This document shows, one piece after another, positions 20,559-29,950 of a stretch of 64,000 nt of DNA; positions within the stretch are counted from its first letter, which is position 1, and every line of letters begins with the position of its first letter. Under the pieces are notes generated by a model. The model was not told the origin of the DNA. It worked only from the letters and a program-made list of their open reading frames with translations, and did no database searches. Location: contig JACKOY010000003.1 of the NCBI GenBank assembly GCA_024233935.1, forward strand, positions 124,001 to 188,000. Reading direction: 5' to 3'. The position numbers and the translations under genes were made by a program. This DNA is from Spirochaetales bacterium. GTDB lineage: Bacteria > Spirochaetota > Leptospiria > Leptospirales > Leptonemataceae.

Positions 20559-22184
20559 ATGAAATTTTCCGGAAACAAACCCCTTTGGTTGGCGTTCGTA
20601 GTTGGACTTGCACTTCGACTCTGGGGAATAACCAACCCGCTCGCGGACTTCCACGAATTTCGTCAGACCTATACGGCACTGTTCGCACGCCATTTCTATG
20701 CTCACGGCATGAACATCCTTACTCCTGACGTTGGCATCCACAACTACTCCAACATATCCGAGTTTCAGGTCTATCCATTTCTGGTTGCCTGCCTCTACCA
20801 TGTTTTTGGAGAGCACGATGTGATCGGCCGACTTGTGGCCGTTGCTTTTTCCATGGCAACCATGTGGATGCTGTTTCTTCTTGTGTCGCGCTACTTTTCA
20901 AAAAGGGCCGGATACATAGCGGCTATGCTCTTCGCAATTCTGCCTACCGCGGTTTACTACTCGCGCGTTTTCATGCTGGAATCGATGATGCTCTTTTTGG
21001 CTACATCGTCGATCTATACGCTTACGCGCTGGCTTGACGACCGCGGCCGCCGATACTGGATTCTCGCCGTCGCCACGGGGGCGCTGGCGCTCCTGATAAA
21101 GATTCCATCCGCGTATCTCGTCTTGCCTTTCGCGTTCCTGTTTTTCAACCGTTTTCGGTTTGGCGCATTTCGCCGCCCTGAGGTCTACCTGACCGCAGCC
21201 ATCGTTGGGGCTCCCGCCGTGTACTGGTATTTCCTGCACGCCCGCCTCTTCCCGGACGCCGGGATCGTGGACCAGCGAGTGGCAAGCCTCTATTTGGGAG
21301 ATGCCGCGATGGCTGCGTATGGCCAACTGCTGAGCCAGGGAAAAACATGGTCAACGCTGTTCTTCACGCGCATCGGTGAGCTACACCTTGCTATCTCCGG
21401 CATGGTGTTTCTGGTGGCTGCGCTCACAATACGATTCGTGAGTTTCGTACGCGAGAGTGACCGTGGGGCCTCCTGGAAAGCGGGTTCCGATTTTTTCGAG
21501 CGTGGGAAGGAGCGTGATCTATGGGGGCAAAGTCGCGAGCAATTGGTGTTCGTGCTCTGGATCGTCGGTGTCCTGGCTTTCGTTTTTGCCTTCATCGGAC
21601 CTAACCTCATTCATGAATATTATCAGATGCCCATACTTCCACCGTCGGTCGCATTGATCGCCGGCTATCTTGATGCGGTCTGGAGTCGGTATGAGAAAAA
21701 CGCGGTGCGCAAGAATGCGATCCTGCTCGGAGTGCACGCTGTGTTGTTTGCTGCGATCTTGCCGTTTTGCCTGATCAAGGTTTCCGCCCGCTTACAAATA
21801 GATCCACTTTACTACGAGTATTCCCTGATAGCGCGGGAGCACGTGCCGCCGGGCGCGGAAATCATCTACGTGGATCCCATGCCGCGAACCGAGGTTTTTT
21901 ACCATATGGGTCGGCAGGGATATATGCTGAATCCAAACCTGCTGCCACTGGGCGGCGGCCATTTCCTCGCGCCTCCTGGAGCAGAGGAGGACCTACGCGC
22001 ATCCATCCGCGAGTTCCATGACTCCGGAGGACGGTTTCTGGCCATCCCGTATCCGCAATTCTCGCTCTATTTCCCGGAAACGCGTGAGCGTTTGGACAGT
22101 GCGGCCGGAAACCTGGTCGGAAGTGGCCAAAATGGTTTCCTGTATGACCTTGATGACGTTGATCCGGAGGCGCTGGCGGAGTAG
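20559..22184 (+). CDS. GT39/ArnT-type polyprenyl-phosphate-sugar glycosyltransferase
   Basis: The 541-residue membrane protein has about ten to twelve helices. Near residue 30, on the first outside loop, it carries acidic/aromatic residues (ADFHEFRQTYTA) in the position of the catalytic Asp/Glu loop of the GT-C fold. Helix content and the ILPTAVYYSRVFMLESMM segment match the PMT/ArnT-like family of Leptospira-type genomes. Such enzymes move a sugar from a polyprenyl phosphate carrier to a lipid or protein on the outer face of the inner membrane. Donor and acceptor are unknown. It is convergent with the hydrolase gene, with 19 bases between the two stops. Confidence 0.75.
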   Translation: MKFSGNKPLWLAFVVGLALRLWGITNPLADFHEFRQTYTALFARHFYAHGMNILTPDVGIHNYSNISEFQVYPFLVACLYHVFGEHDVIGRLVAVAFSMATMWMLFLLVSRYFSKRAGYIAAMLFAILPTAVYYSRVFMLESMMLFLATSSIYTLTRWLDDRGRRYWILAVATGALALLIKIPSAYLVLPFAFLFFNRFRFGAFRRPEVYLTAAIVGAPAVYWYFLHARLFPDAGIVDQRVASLYLGDAAMAAYGQLLSQGKTWSTLFFTRIGELHLAISGMVFLVAALTIRFVSFVRESDRGASWKAGSDFFERGKERDLWGQSREQLVFVLWIVGVLAFVFAFIGPNLIHEYYQMPILPPSVALIAGYLDAVWSRYEKNAVRKNAILLGVHAVLFAAILPFCLIKVSARLQIDPLYYEYSLIAREHVPPGAEIIYVDPMPRTEVFYHMGRQGYMLNPNLLPLGGGHFLAPPGAEEDLRASIREFHDSGGRFLAIPYPQFSLYFPETRERLDSAAGNLVGSGQNGFLYDLDDVDPEALAE

Positions 22185-22203
22185 CGACCGAACATTGTTC
22201 CGA

Positions 22204-23088
22204 CTAAGGATCTCCGCTCCCTCTTGAGATAAACTCCGAAAACACGCCGGCCACTCCGCCCGGATTTTCCATGTGCAAATGATGTCCGCCCGATAACGTG
22301 TGGCTTTCGAGTTGAGGGAGCAACTTCAGGCGGGGCCGTACAAGTTCTGCAAGTTGCACAAATTCAGAATCATCCGCGAACACAACGCACACCGGACATT
22401 GAATTGCAGAAAGAAACGCGCGCACCTGTTCTTCGGTGAGCCGGGTCGCACTGGGGGTCTTCAGGCGCGCGTCGCTACGCCAAACATAGCCTTTCACGCT
22501 CCTGCGCATGCCACGTTCCACCAGCAGGCGGGCCGATTCCTCGGAAAGTTTGCCGGTGCGTCGCCGCACGCCGACCGCCTGACCAATCGAGCTGTAGGCC
22601 CTTCCCGGTCGAGCCGGCCGTCCTTCTTCTTTCCAGATCTCCTCGATTGCGTCGCGCAGACGGCCCGGCGCCTGCTCGGGACGATCCGACATGGGGCCAA
22701 AGCCATCGACCAGAAGCACAAACAGGATACGCTCCGGAAAGGTGCCCGCCACCAGGGTAGCAATACCGGCGCCCAGGGAATGACCGAGCAGAGCGAAGCG
22801 GTCCCAGCCCAAAGCGCGCACGACCTGCATCACAACGGGCACATAATCGATGAAGTACTGATTGATGCCGGCCGGCCGATGGTCGCTCTGCCCGTGACCG
22901 GGAAGATCCAAAGCCACCAGATCAATTTCCGGATGGGCTTCAACCAGAAGCGGCGCCAGCCGATCGAAGCTGGCCGCATTGTCCAGCCAGCCGTGCAGGG
23001 CGAGCACGGGCATGCTGCCACCGGAACCCCACCTTCTTGCCGCGAGTCTTAAATGCGGCGTTTCAATTTCAATTTCTTCGGGGCTCAG
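22204..23088 (-). CDS. Alpha/beta hydrolase (serine-hydrolase-like), CTG start proposed
   Basis: The fold landmarks are the oxyanion segment LALHGWLDN, the DLPGHGQSDH loop, the nucleophile elbow GHSLGAG, a late Asp (FADDSEF) and a His (SGGHHLHMENP). The substrate is unknown; the cap region resembles the SERHL-type hydrolases. The first ATG (23013) would start in the first strand of the core fold. The same frame stays open upstream and encodes ETPHLRLAARRWGSGGS, which is what homologues have before the LHGWLDN strand. No ATG/GTG/TTG lies in that extension. A CTG at 23086-23088 overlaps the MORN gene's TGA as CTGA, with AGGA about 10 bases upstream, so this start is proposed. Confidence 0.75.
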   Translation of the reverse strand: MSPEEIEIETPHLRLAARRWGSGGSMPVLALHGWLDNAASFDRLAPLLVEAHPEIDLVALDLPGHGQSDHRPAGINQYFIDYVPVVMQVVRALGWDRFALLGHSLGAGIATLVAGTFPERILFVLLVDGFGPMSDRPEQAPGRLRDAIEEIWKEEGRPARPGRAYSSIGQAVGVRRRTGKLSEESARLLVERGMRRSVKGYVWRSDARLKTPSATRLTEEQVRAFLSAIQCPVCVVFADDSEFVQLAELVRPRLKLLPQLESHTLSGGHHLHMENPGGVAGVFSEFISRGSGDP

Positions 23089-23630
23089 CTGCCGGTGTCC
23101 TGCATCATGGATTCCTCGGCGGAACCCGGTGTGCAGAAGATAGATTTATCGTCCAGCTGGCAGGCCCGGGTGCGTTCTTCCAGCGTGTAGCGACCCTGCC
23201 CGCCGGCCCCGTCGTTTTGAAACTGACCGTCGTAGACACCGCCAATCGCAAAGGTGTACACTCCCTGCCCCTCTCGAAGTCCGTTCTGCCACTCACCCTG
23301 ATAACGATCGCCGTTGGCAAAAGTATAAACGCCCTGGCCGCTACGCTGACCGTTCTCGTAGTTGCCAACGTAACGATCCCCATTCGCGTACTCAAAGGTG
23401 CCACGGCCGTGCCGCAATCCGTCTTTGAATTCGCCCGAGTAACGGTCCCCGCTTTCGTACACGTAAATACCGGTTCCGTTTTGACAGTCCCCCTGAATGC
23501 AACCAGGCCCGGTATTGGCGGCCGGCTCCATAGCACGGTCGGCGCTCTCTTCTTCGCGCGGTGTGCTCTGGCAGGCAGCCAGGGTCAGCACGACAAGGCC
23601 CAGGGCAATGCGATTCAAAGTACCGTTCAT
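23085..23630 (-). CDS. MORN-repeat lipoprotein
   Basis: The signal peptide ends in an LTLAAC lipobox (Cys20), and the ATG at 23630 has a GGAGAG ribosome binding site. After a short linker come four MORN-type repeats of about 23 residues (GDRYSGEFKDGLRHG and similar) at about residues 50-150, then a tail with two Cys residues. MORN repeats form extended beta sheets that bind lipid or protein; as a lipoprotein it should act in the periplasm or on the outer membrane. The role is not known. Its stop overlaps the proposed CTG start of the hydrolase, so the two are likely one operon. Confidence 0.85.
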   Translation of the reverse strand: MNGTLNRIALGLVVLTLAACQSTPREEESADRAMEPAANTGPGCIQGDCQNGTGIYVYESGDRYSGEFKDGLRHGRGTFEYANGDRYVGNYENGQRSGQGVYTFANGDRYQGEWQNGLREGQGVYTFAIGGVYDGQFQNDGAGGQGRYTLEERTRACQLDDKSIFCTPGSAEESMMQDTGS

Positions 23631-23801
23631 AAGTTCTCTCCCCGTAACACGCGGCTCGCCGGAGCTCGCCAACCGTGGCGCGTCCTCGCGTTTTACCGGT
23701 TTCGGGCGCCGCGAAGTCTCAAACGTAGCGGCCAGCTTGACAAAAGCAAGCCAAAACAATGCCCGCGCTCTGGCGAAAAGGACCGGTGCAGGCGGCCTAC
23801 G

Positions 23802-25373
23802 TCAATCCACCCGCACAATCTGAATCGGTTGGCGGGCTTTCACATCGTACAGATCAATGCGACGATCCATTAAAGGTTGCACCGAAGCCAGATCGCGCTG
23901 CTGGGTGAGGCTCGAAAGATCCAGATCCCCAATCACCACGGTCTCCACATTCGGGTCGGCCTCGGCCTGGACGCCACCCACCGGGTATGAGAAATCGCTG
24001 GGGGTCAGGATGGCCGACTCTGCGTAGTTGATCAGGTAGGAACGCACGCTGGGCAGGTTGCCGACATTGCCCGCGATCACGACATACATGTAGTTTTCCA
24101 CGGCCCGTGCCTGGGCACTGTGGCGCACCCGATAATAGGCCTTCTTCTCGTCGGTGCTGAACGGCACAAAAAGCACCTCTGCACCGGCCATCGCCATGAT
24201 ACGCGCCAGCTCGGGAAACTCCACGTCATAGCAGATCTGAATGCCAATGCGACCGAGCGGGGTATCGAACAACTGTACTTTGTCGCCCGGTTGAATGTCC
24301 CAGACCCGTCGTTCCGACGGTGTGATATGCAACTTGTCCTGGGTGAAGACCTTGCCGCCGGGCGTAAACAGGTGCGCGGTATTGTAGAGGATTCCGTCAC
24401 GCAATACCGGTTGCGAACCGCCGATGATATAAAGCGAATTTTTCATCGCCCGGTCACGAAACAGTTCGATGTACTGATCGGTCATGGCCGCGACCTCGCG
24501 AATAGCCTCGCGATCGGGAAGATCCGGCGCCACCAGGCTGAAAAGCTGGGCCGTGAACAGCTCCGGAAAGACCAGAAAGTGACAGTGGTAGATGTCCGCG
24601 GTATCCACGAAAAAATCGATGTTCTGCTCAAACTCCGCCCAGGAATTCACTCGGCGCATATAAAACTGCGCCAGACAAACGCGAATGCGACGAACCGGTC
24701 GGCGCAAAGGTTGCACGGCTACGCGACGCTTGTCCGGATTGAAGCGCGGGTTTTCGTACTCAATCAGAGTGCTGAAATCCAGGCTGGCGGGGTCCTGAAC
24801 GTAATCCTGAAAAACCCGGCGAACGGTATACCCCGCCTTCAGGTGCGCATTCAGTGCCAGGTCTTTGAGCTCGCCATCGCGCACTCGTTTGATGTATTCG
24901 TCCGGCGTCATCTTGCCGGCCACGGCACGATAACCGGGAATACGCCCGTGGGCCACCATACGCCGGAGATTGTAACGCTGCAGAATTCGTTTGCGTTCGC
25001 GGTACAGAAGCGCGGCCACACCCTGCCCGCGAAAGTCGGGGTGAACCGCGATGTCGGCGCCATAAAGGGTGTCGCCGGAGGGGTCGTGGGTCTTAAAGGT
25101 ACCGTCGCCGGTAATCTCAGACCAGGTGAACCAGGGCAGATCGTCATCGATCGCTACGATGATGGCGCAGGCGTAACCCACCACGCGACCGGTGGCGACT
25201 TCTTCCACCAGAAACTGGCCCTCGGGAAAGGCGGCGAGCTGCAGTTCAAAGATGCGACTGTCGTAATGCGGCTCCTCATAGTCGGCGTAGGCCGCGCTCT
25301 GACATTCCATCAGCGCCGGGATGTCGGCTTCGGTCCAGTTGCGCGCCCTGAAGGGGGCGGGTTTTTTGGGCAT
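23802..25373 (-). CDS. GNAT acetyltransferase-nitrilase fusion
   Basis: Residues 8-210 are a GNAT domain with the acetyl-CoA loop VHPDFRGQGVAALL. Residues 225-520 are a carbon-nitrogen hydrolase with the catalytic Glu (FPELFT), Lys (QDKLHITPSE) and Cys (ICYDVEFPE). This domain order is a known bacterial family whose substrates are poorly defined; the second half should hydrolyse an amide. ATG 25373 is used; starts further upstream add a short non-conserved stretch. It is a cytoplasmic enzyme, divergent from the sco1-cox cluster by about 100 bases, and has no obvious partner among its neighbours. Confidence 0.88.
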   Translation of the reverse strand: MPKKPAPFRARNWTEADIPALMECQSAAYADYEEPHYDSRIFELQLAAFPEGQFLVEEVATGRVVGYACAIIVAIDDDLPWFTWSEITGDGTFKTHDPSGDTLYGADIAVHPDFRGQGVAALLYRERKRILQRYNLRRMVAHGRIPGYRAVAGKMTPDEYIKRVRDGELKDLALNAHLKAGYTVRRVFQDYVQDPASLDFSTLIEYENPRFNPDKRRVAVQPLRRPVRRIRVCLAQFYMRRVNSWAEFEQNIDFFVDTADIYHCHFLVFPELFTAQLFSLVAPDLPDREAIREVAAMTDQYIELFRDRAMKNSLYIIGGSQPVLRDGILYNTAHLFTPGGKVFTQDKLHITPSERRVWDIQPGDKVQLFDTPLGRIGIQICYDVEFPELARIMAMAGAEVLFVPFSTDEKKAYYRVRHSAQARAVENYMYVVIAGNVGNLPSVRSYLINYAESAILTPSDFSYPVGGVQAEADPNVETVVIGDLDLSSLTQQRDLASVQPLMDRRIDLYDVKARQPIQIVRVD

Positions 25374-25479
25374 GGACCATCTTGAGCCAGCCCGGACGCC
25401 CGGCAAGCCGGGTTCCGAAGCAGGAATGCTGGACCCTTGCAGGCAGCGCCGCGACGATGGCCCGAAGCGAGTACTCTGA

Positions 25480-26319
25480 ATGCCGATTCAACAGAAAAGA
25501 CGTCCAAAGCTCCTGAAGAGCGGCCTTCTATTCGCCCTTCTGCTGCTTGCCCTGGCCGAAACGATGCGGGCCGAAGAGACCCGCGAGCCGGAAGGCGTGG
25601 GCGTCGATCGACACGAAGGCCAGGCTGTGCCCCTGGATCTGCCTTTCCGGGACGAGAACGGCGAGCAACGCCTGCTGCGGGATTTCTTTGCCGACCGCCG
25701 ACGTCCGGTCGTGCTCGTGCCGGCTTACTTCACCTGCCCGCGCCTGTGTAGCTACGTATTTCAGGGAGTGGCCGAAGCCATGAACAAAGCCTCGGAGGAC
25801 GGCCTGGCGCCCGGTCGCGACTACCAGGTGGTTTCTATCAGTTTTGACCCGCGCGATACTCCCGACCGCGCCGCCCAAAAAGCCGTCCAGAGCCGCGCCC
25901 GGGTGACCAACCCGAACGGCACGCCCATCGATCCGTCGTCCTGGGTCTTCCTCACGGGACCGGAAAGCAGCATAAAGCCCGTGATGGACGCCATCGGCTA
26001 CCGCTATCGAACCGATGGCGAGACCGATTTCACGCACACGGCTGCCATAGCCCTGATCACACCGGAGGCGCAGGTGGCGCGCTACCTCTTCGGGGTGCGA
26101 TTTGCAGAGCGCGATTTTCGCCTGGGACTGGTGGAGGCTTCGCGGGGTCGCATAGGGGGGACAACCGACCAGATTCTGCTCTATTGCTTTCGGTACGACT
26201 CGGTTGAAGGCAAGTACACGCCCTTCGCGATGGCCTTCGTCCGCATCGGCGCCGGCATCACGCTTCTGGTGCTGGCCGGCGCGGTCTTTTTTCTGCTGCG
26301 GCGGGAAAGAAATACTTGA
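25480..26319 (+). CDS. SCO1/SenC-type copper chaperone
   Basis: The 279-residue protein has an N-terminal hydrophobic signal/anchor (residues 15-27), a thioredoxin-like SCO domain and a C-terminal membrane helix (about 253-273). The copper ligands are visible: CPRLC near residue 88 and the later His in DFTHTAA. SCO proteins deliver copper to the CuA site of oxidase subunit II on the outer face of the inner membrane. It lies 205 bases upstream of the oxidase subunit II gene on the same strand, as expected for an assembly factor. Confidence 0.92.
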   Translation: MPIQQKRRPKLLKSGLLFALLLLALAETMRAEETREPEGVGVDRHEGQAVPLDLPFRDENGEQRLLRDFFADRRRPVVLVPAYFTCPRLCSYVFQGVAEAMNKASEDGLAPGRDYQVVSISFDPRDTPDRAAQKAVQSRARVTNPNGTPIDPSSWVFLTGPESSIKPVMDAIGYRYRTDGETDFTHTAAIALITPEAQVARYLFGVRFAERDFRLGLVEASRGRIGGTTDQILLYCFRYDSVEGKYTPFAMAFVRIGAGITLLVLAGAVFFLLRRERNT

Positions 26320-26524
26320 GCAACGCCAGTTAGACAAAATTCTGGAGCCATTGTGGGCGCGAAAGCCAACTGCGACGCGGCCACAAGTTGGGGAATCCGG
26401 AGTTCGACCAGCACACGCGGGCTCCAGGGTGGCCGGTGCATAGAACCGCGTTCTGAAGGAACGCAGAGCCAGGCTCCTTCGGCCGCGTGAGAAGTGCGAC
26501 CCGGGAACCGGCAAAGGAACGTAC

Positions 26525-27487
26525 ATGTATATTGAGGGAGCTTCAAACCACGCCCCCGGCGTCGATAGCCTGATGTTGTGGATCAACATCATTACGATCG
26601 CCGCCTTCATCATCGTAAACGCCGTCCTGGTCTATTTCATCATTCGCTATCGCCGACGCGGGGACAACGACCGCACCTCCCGGGTGGCGCACAACACCAC
26701 CATCGAAGTCGTCTGGACCGTCATCCCATCCATTGTGTTTGTCTGGCTCTACATCTGGGGCATGATTGTGTTTCTGGAAATGCGTCATCAGCCGTCCGAT
26801 GCGCGCGAAGTGTTGGTCAGCGGAACCCGCTGGCAATGGGACTTCACCTATCCCGATGCCGGTGATGATGTCGTCACCGTCGCAACCCAGGACGAGTTGA
26901 TCCTGGAAGCCGGCAAACCCGTGAAGCTGATCATGCAGGCCACAGACGTTTTGCATTCTTTCTTTGTGCCCGCGTTTCGGGTCAAAGAAGACGTCGTGCC
27001 GGGCGTCTACACTTACGTATCCTTCATTCCGTACATTTCCGAAACCAGCGAAGATCCAAACCGGTCGCGTTACCAGGTTTTCTGCACCGAATACTGTGGC
27101 AAAGAGCACAGCATGATGCTGGCCGACGCGATCGTGCTCTCGTCCGAAGCCTACCAGGCGCGCATGGCCGAACTGCTCGAAAAGGCGCGCATTGATCTTT
27201 CAAATATTACCGCCGAGCGCGGGCAGGAGATCTACACCGCGCGTTGTGCTTCCTGCCACAGCGTGGATGGCTCGGTTGTAGTCGGCCCGAGCTTTCAGGG
27301 AATCGTTGGGCGCTCCCGCGAATTCACGGATGGAAGCACCGTCGTGGCTGACGAAAACTACATTCGCCAGTCGATACTCCAGCCCGAGTCGCAGGTTGTG
27401 GCCGGCTTTCCGAATGCGATGCCGCCCCAGAACCTGGACAACGCCAGCATTCAGTCCATCATACTTTACATGAAGTCTTTGCAATAA
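26525..27487 (+). CDS. coxB: Cytochrome c oxidase subunit II with fused cytochrome c domain
   Basis: Two N-terminal membrane helices (about residues 15-40 and 60-85) precede the cupredoxin domain. The CuA site CTEYCGKEHSMM is near residue 190. A class I cytochrome c domain follows (haem motif CASCH near 241, likely Met ligand in NAMPPQN near 300). The 320-residue protein is thus of the caa3 type, taking electrons through its own haem. A strong AAAGGAA precedes the ATG. It is the first structural gene of the coxBACD order. Confidence 0.95.
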   Translation: MYIEGASNHAPGVDSLMLWINIITIAAFIIVNAVLVYFIIRYRRRGDNDRTSRVAHNTTIEVVWTVIPSIVFVWLYIWGMIVFLEMRHQPSDAREVLVSGTRWQWDFTYPDAGDDVVTVATQDELILEAGKPVKLIMQATDVLHSFFVPAFRVKEDVVPGVYTYVSFIPYISETSEDPNRSRYQVFCTEYCGKEHSMMLADAIVLSSEAYQARMAELLEKARIDLSNITAERGQEIYTARCASCHSVDGSVVVGPSFQGIVGRSREFTDGSTVVADENYIRQSILQPESQVVAGFPNAMPPQNLDNASIQSIILYMKSLQ

Positions 27488-27522
27488 CGGTCTGGCCCGC
27501 CGCAAACGGGCAGGAGAAAACA

Positions 27523-29148
27523 ATGGCACACGCAGACGCATCGGTATCCTACCTCGAGAGCGAACGCGGTTTCTGGGGGTGGGCGCTTTCCACCGACCAC
27601 AAGAAGATCGGGATCATGTATCTGTACACGATCTTCACCTTCTTTGCAATCGGCGGTATTGCGGCCCTCCTTGTTCGTCTGGAATTGATTGCGCCCGGAG
27701 GGACAATCATGGGGCCGGACACCTACAACGTGCTTATGACCCTGCACGGCGCGGTTATGGTCTTCTTGTTTATTGTGCCCGGCATTCCGGCCACCCTCGG
27801 CAACTTCGTGCTACCGCTCATGATCGGCGCCAAGGACGTGGCTTTCCCGCGCATCAACCTGATCAGCTACTATGTGTATCTGGTGGGGGCCATGATCGCG
27901 CTGATTTCGCTTCTTTCTCCGGCGGACACCGGCTGGACGTTTTATGCGCCCTACAGCCTGAAATCAGGAAGTCTCGTTATCTGGCTCACCTTCGGCGCGT
28001 TTGTGATGGGTTTTTCTTCCATCATGACCGGTTTCAACTTCATTGTTACGATTCACCGCATGCGTGCGCCGGGCCTTACCTGGAACAAACTGCCGCTGAT
28101 GATCTGGGCCCTGTATGCAACCGCCATCATTCAAGTTCTGGCTACGCCGGTCGTCGGTATGACGCTCGTGATGTTGATCATGGAACGACTGCTGGACATT
28201 GGTATCTTTAATCCCGCCAAAGGCGGTGATGCGATTCTCTTCGAATCGTTCTTCTGGTTCTATTCTCATCCCGTGGTTTACATCATGATTCTGCCGGGCT
28301 TCGGCATTATCGGGGAAGTCATTCCCGTGTTTGCGCGACGGCCCATCTTCGGCTACAAAGCCATCGCCTACTCCAGCCTCGCGATCGCCCTGGTCAGCTT
28401 CATCGTGTGGGGCCACCACATGTTTGTAAGCGGTATGTCCGATTGGTCACGCTGGATCTTTTCCTTCCTGACCTTCTTTGTGGCAGTACCTACGGCAATT
28501 AAGATCTTCAATTGGATCGCAACTCTATGGAAGGGATCGATTCACTTTGATGTGCCCATGCTCTATGCACTTTCGTTTGTGTTTATGTTTTCGATCGCCG
28601 GTTTGACCGGGGTGCATCTCGCGGTTCTTGCAACGGACGTGTTTTTGCACGACACCTACTTCGTGGTCGCGCACTTTCACTATACAATGCAGGGCGGCAC
28701 GGTCGTGGCGTTGATGTGCGGCCTGCACTACTGGTTCCCAAAAATCACGGGGCGCATGTTCAATCCACGGATTGCGACCCTGGGCTGGCTTTTGCTTTTC
28801 ATCGGCTTCAACCTGACCTTCCTGCCACAGTTCATGCTGGGAATGGAAGGCATGCCGCGTCGTTACTTCGACTACCTGCCGCAGTTCCATACCTGGCACG
28901 CCATTTCCACGGTGGGCTCCTGGATCAACGGCGGTTCTTATATGTTGATTCTGGGCCACCTGCTCTACTCGGCTTTTCGTGGAGAGAAGGCCGGTGCGAA
29001 CCCCTGGAACGCTCTTTCGCTTGAGTGGCAGACACCTTCGCCGCCACCCCAGACCAACTTTGCCGTGGTTCCCCAGTTTCCGAATTCCATCTACGATTAC
29101 GGCACCGAGGGCGCGCCCGAACCCCACGAAGAAAGGCGCGCGGGCTAG
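27523..29148 (+). CDS. coxA: Cytochrome c oxidase subunit I, A2-type
   Basis: The 541-residue protein has twelve membrane helices and the haem-copper ligands: the YSHPVVY helix with the CuB His and Tyr, the HH pair in GHHMFVSGM, and HDTYFVVAHFHY near the haems. The usual GHPEV motif reads YSHPVV, so the D-channel glutamate is absent and a Tyr-Ser pair is present. This is the signature of A2-type oxidases. It reduces oxygen to water and pumps protons. AGGAG precedes the ATG at 27523, 35 bases after coxB. Confidence 0.97.
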   Translation: MAHADASVSYLESERGFWGWALSTDHKKIGIMYLYTIFTFFAIGGIAALLVRLELIAPGGTIMGPDTYNVLMTLHGAVMVFLFIVPGIPATLGNFVLPLMIGAKDVAFPRINLISYYVYLVGAMIALISLLSPADTGWTFYAPYSLKSGSLVIWLTFGAFVMGFSSIMTGFNFIVTIHRMRAPGLTWNKLPLMIWALYATAIIQVLATPVVGMTLVMLIMERLLDIGIFNPAKGGDAILFESFFWFYSHPVVYIMILPGFGIIGEVIPVFARRPIFGYKAIAYSSLAIALVSFIVWGHHMFVSGMSDWSRWIFSFLTFFVAVPTAIKIFNWIATLWKGSIHFDVPMLYALSFVFMFSIAGLTGVHLAVLATDVFLHDTYFVVAHFHYTMQGGTVVALMCGLHYWFPKITGRMFNPRIATLGWLLLFIGFNLTFLPQFMLGMEGMPRRYFDYLPQFHTWHAISTVGSWINGGSYMLILGHLLYSAFRGEKAGANPWNALSLEWQTPSPPPQTNFAVVPQFPNSIYDYGTEGAPEPHEERRAG

Positions 29149-29177
29149 TTTTACAGGCACACCAGGACAGAGAAAAC

Positions 29178-29921
29178 ATGGAACACGCAATCCGAGAAAA
29201 ACATCCGGTACATGAAGAGCTGGGCGGGTATGAAGGCGCCAAGATGGGGATGTGGCTCTTTCTGGCCACGGAACTTCTGCTCTTTGGTGTGCTCTTTGCC
29301 GGCTTCGCCCTTTTTCACACCCGCTTTCTGGATTCGTTCAAGATCGCGCACCACAGCCTGGACAAGGTCATGGGCGGCACGAACACAATCGTCCTGATTG
29401 TGAGTAGTATGAGTGTGGCCCTGGCTCTGGATTCCATTCAGCGCGGGCGCCGAAAACTTTGCGGTTACCTGCTGCTCGTTACGATTGCTCTGGCCAGCAC
29501 CTTTCTTGTGATCAAGTACTTCGAGTACACGCACAAGTTCCACATCGGTATATTTCCTGGTGAAGGCGTGGCGAGTCTCTTCGAAGAGGCCCCGCCGATG
29601 CACATCGTGGACCCGGCCAATGACAACCACGAGGAGATACTGCTGTCCGACTACATAGCCCGGGAAGGCCTGAGCGAAGCGGCCGGCCAGAACCTTGAGA
29701 AGGGCATCCACCTTTTCTTTTTCTTCTACTTTCTCATGACCGGCATCCACGGCCTGCACGTCGTGATCGGTATGACCGTGCTTGCCATCATCTTCTTTAA
29801 GAATCGCAAGGGTCGCTATTCCCACTGGTACTACACGCCGGTCGAGAACGGGGCGCTCTACTGGCACCTTGTGGATTTGATCTGGATCTATCTGTTCCCA
29901 CTGTTTTATCTTATCAGCTAG
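29178..29921 (+). CDS. coxC: Cytochrome c oxidase subunit III
   Basis: This 247-residue protein has about five membrane helices and the family segments WLFLATELLLFGVLF, the HKFHIGIF region, FFYFLMTGIHGLHVVIG and YWHLVDLIWIYLFPLFYL. Residues 110-170 form an extra loop between helices. The ATG at 29178 follows AGGACAGAG and lies 29 bases after coxA; an in-frame start at 29025 would overlap coxA and has no family similarity, so it is not used. Subunit III stabilises the core oxidase. Confidence 0.93.
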   Translation: MEHAIREKHPVHEELGGYEGAKMGMWLFLATELLLFGVLFAGFALFHTRFLDSFKIAHHSLDKVMGGTNTIVLIVSSMSVALALDSIQRGRRKLCGYLLLVTIALASTFLVIKYFEYTHKFHIGIFPGEGVASLFEEAPPMHIVDPANDNHEEILLSDYIAREGLSEAAGQNLEKGIHLFFFFYFLMTGIHGLHVVIGMTVLAIIFFKNRKGRYSHWYYTPVENGALYWHLVDLIWIYLFPLFYLIS

Positions 29922-29950
29922 AGGCCCGAGGCCCAGCCCAGGAAAACACC

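Noticed and set aside
24120..25385. 421-codon frame on the plus strand.
   Set aside because: Antisense shadow of the GNAT-nitrilase fusion, which has intact catalytic motifs.
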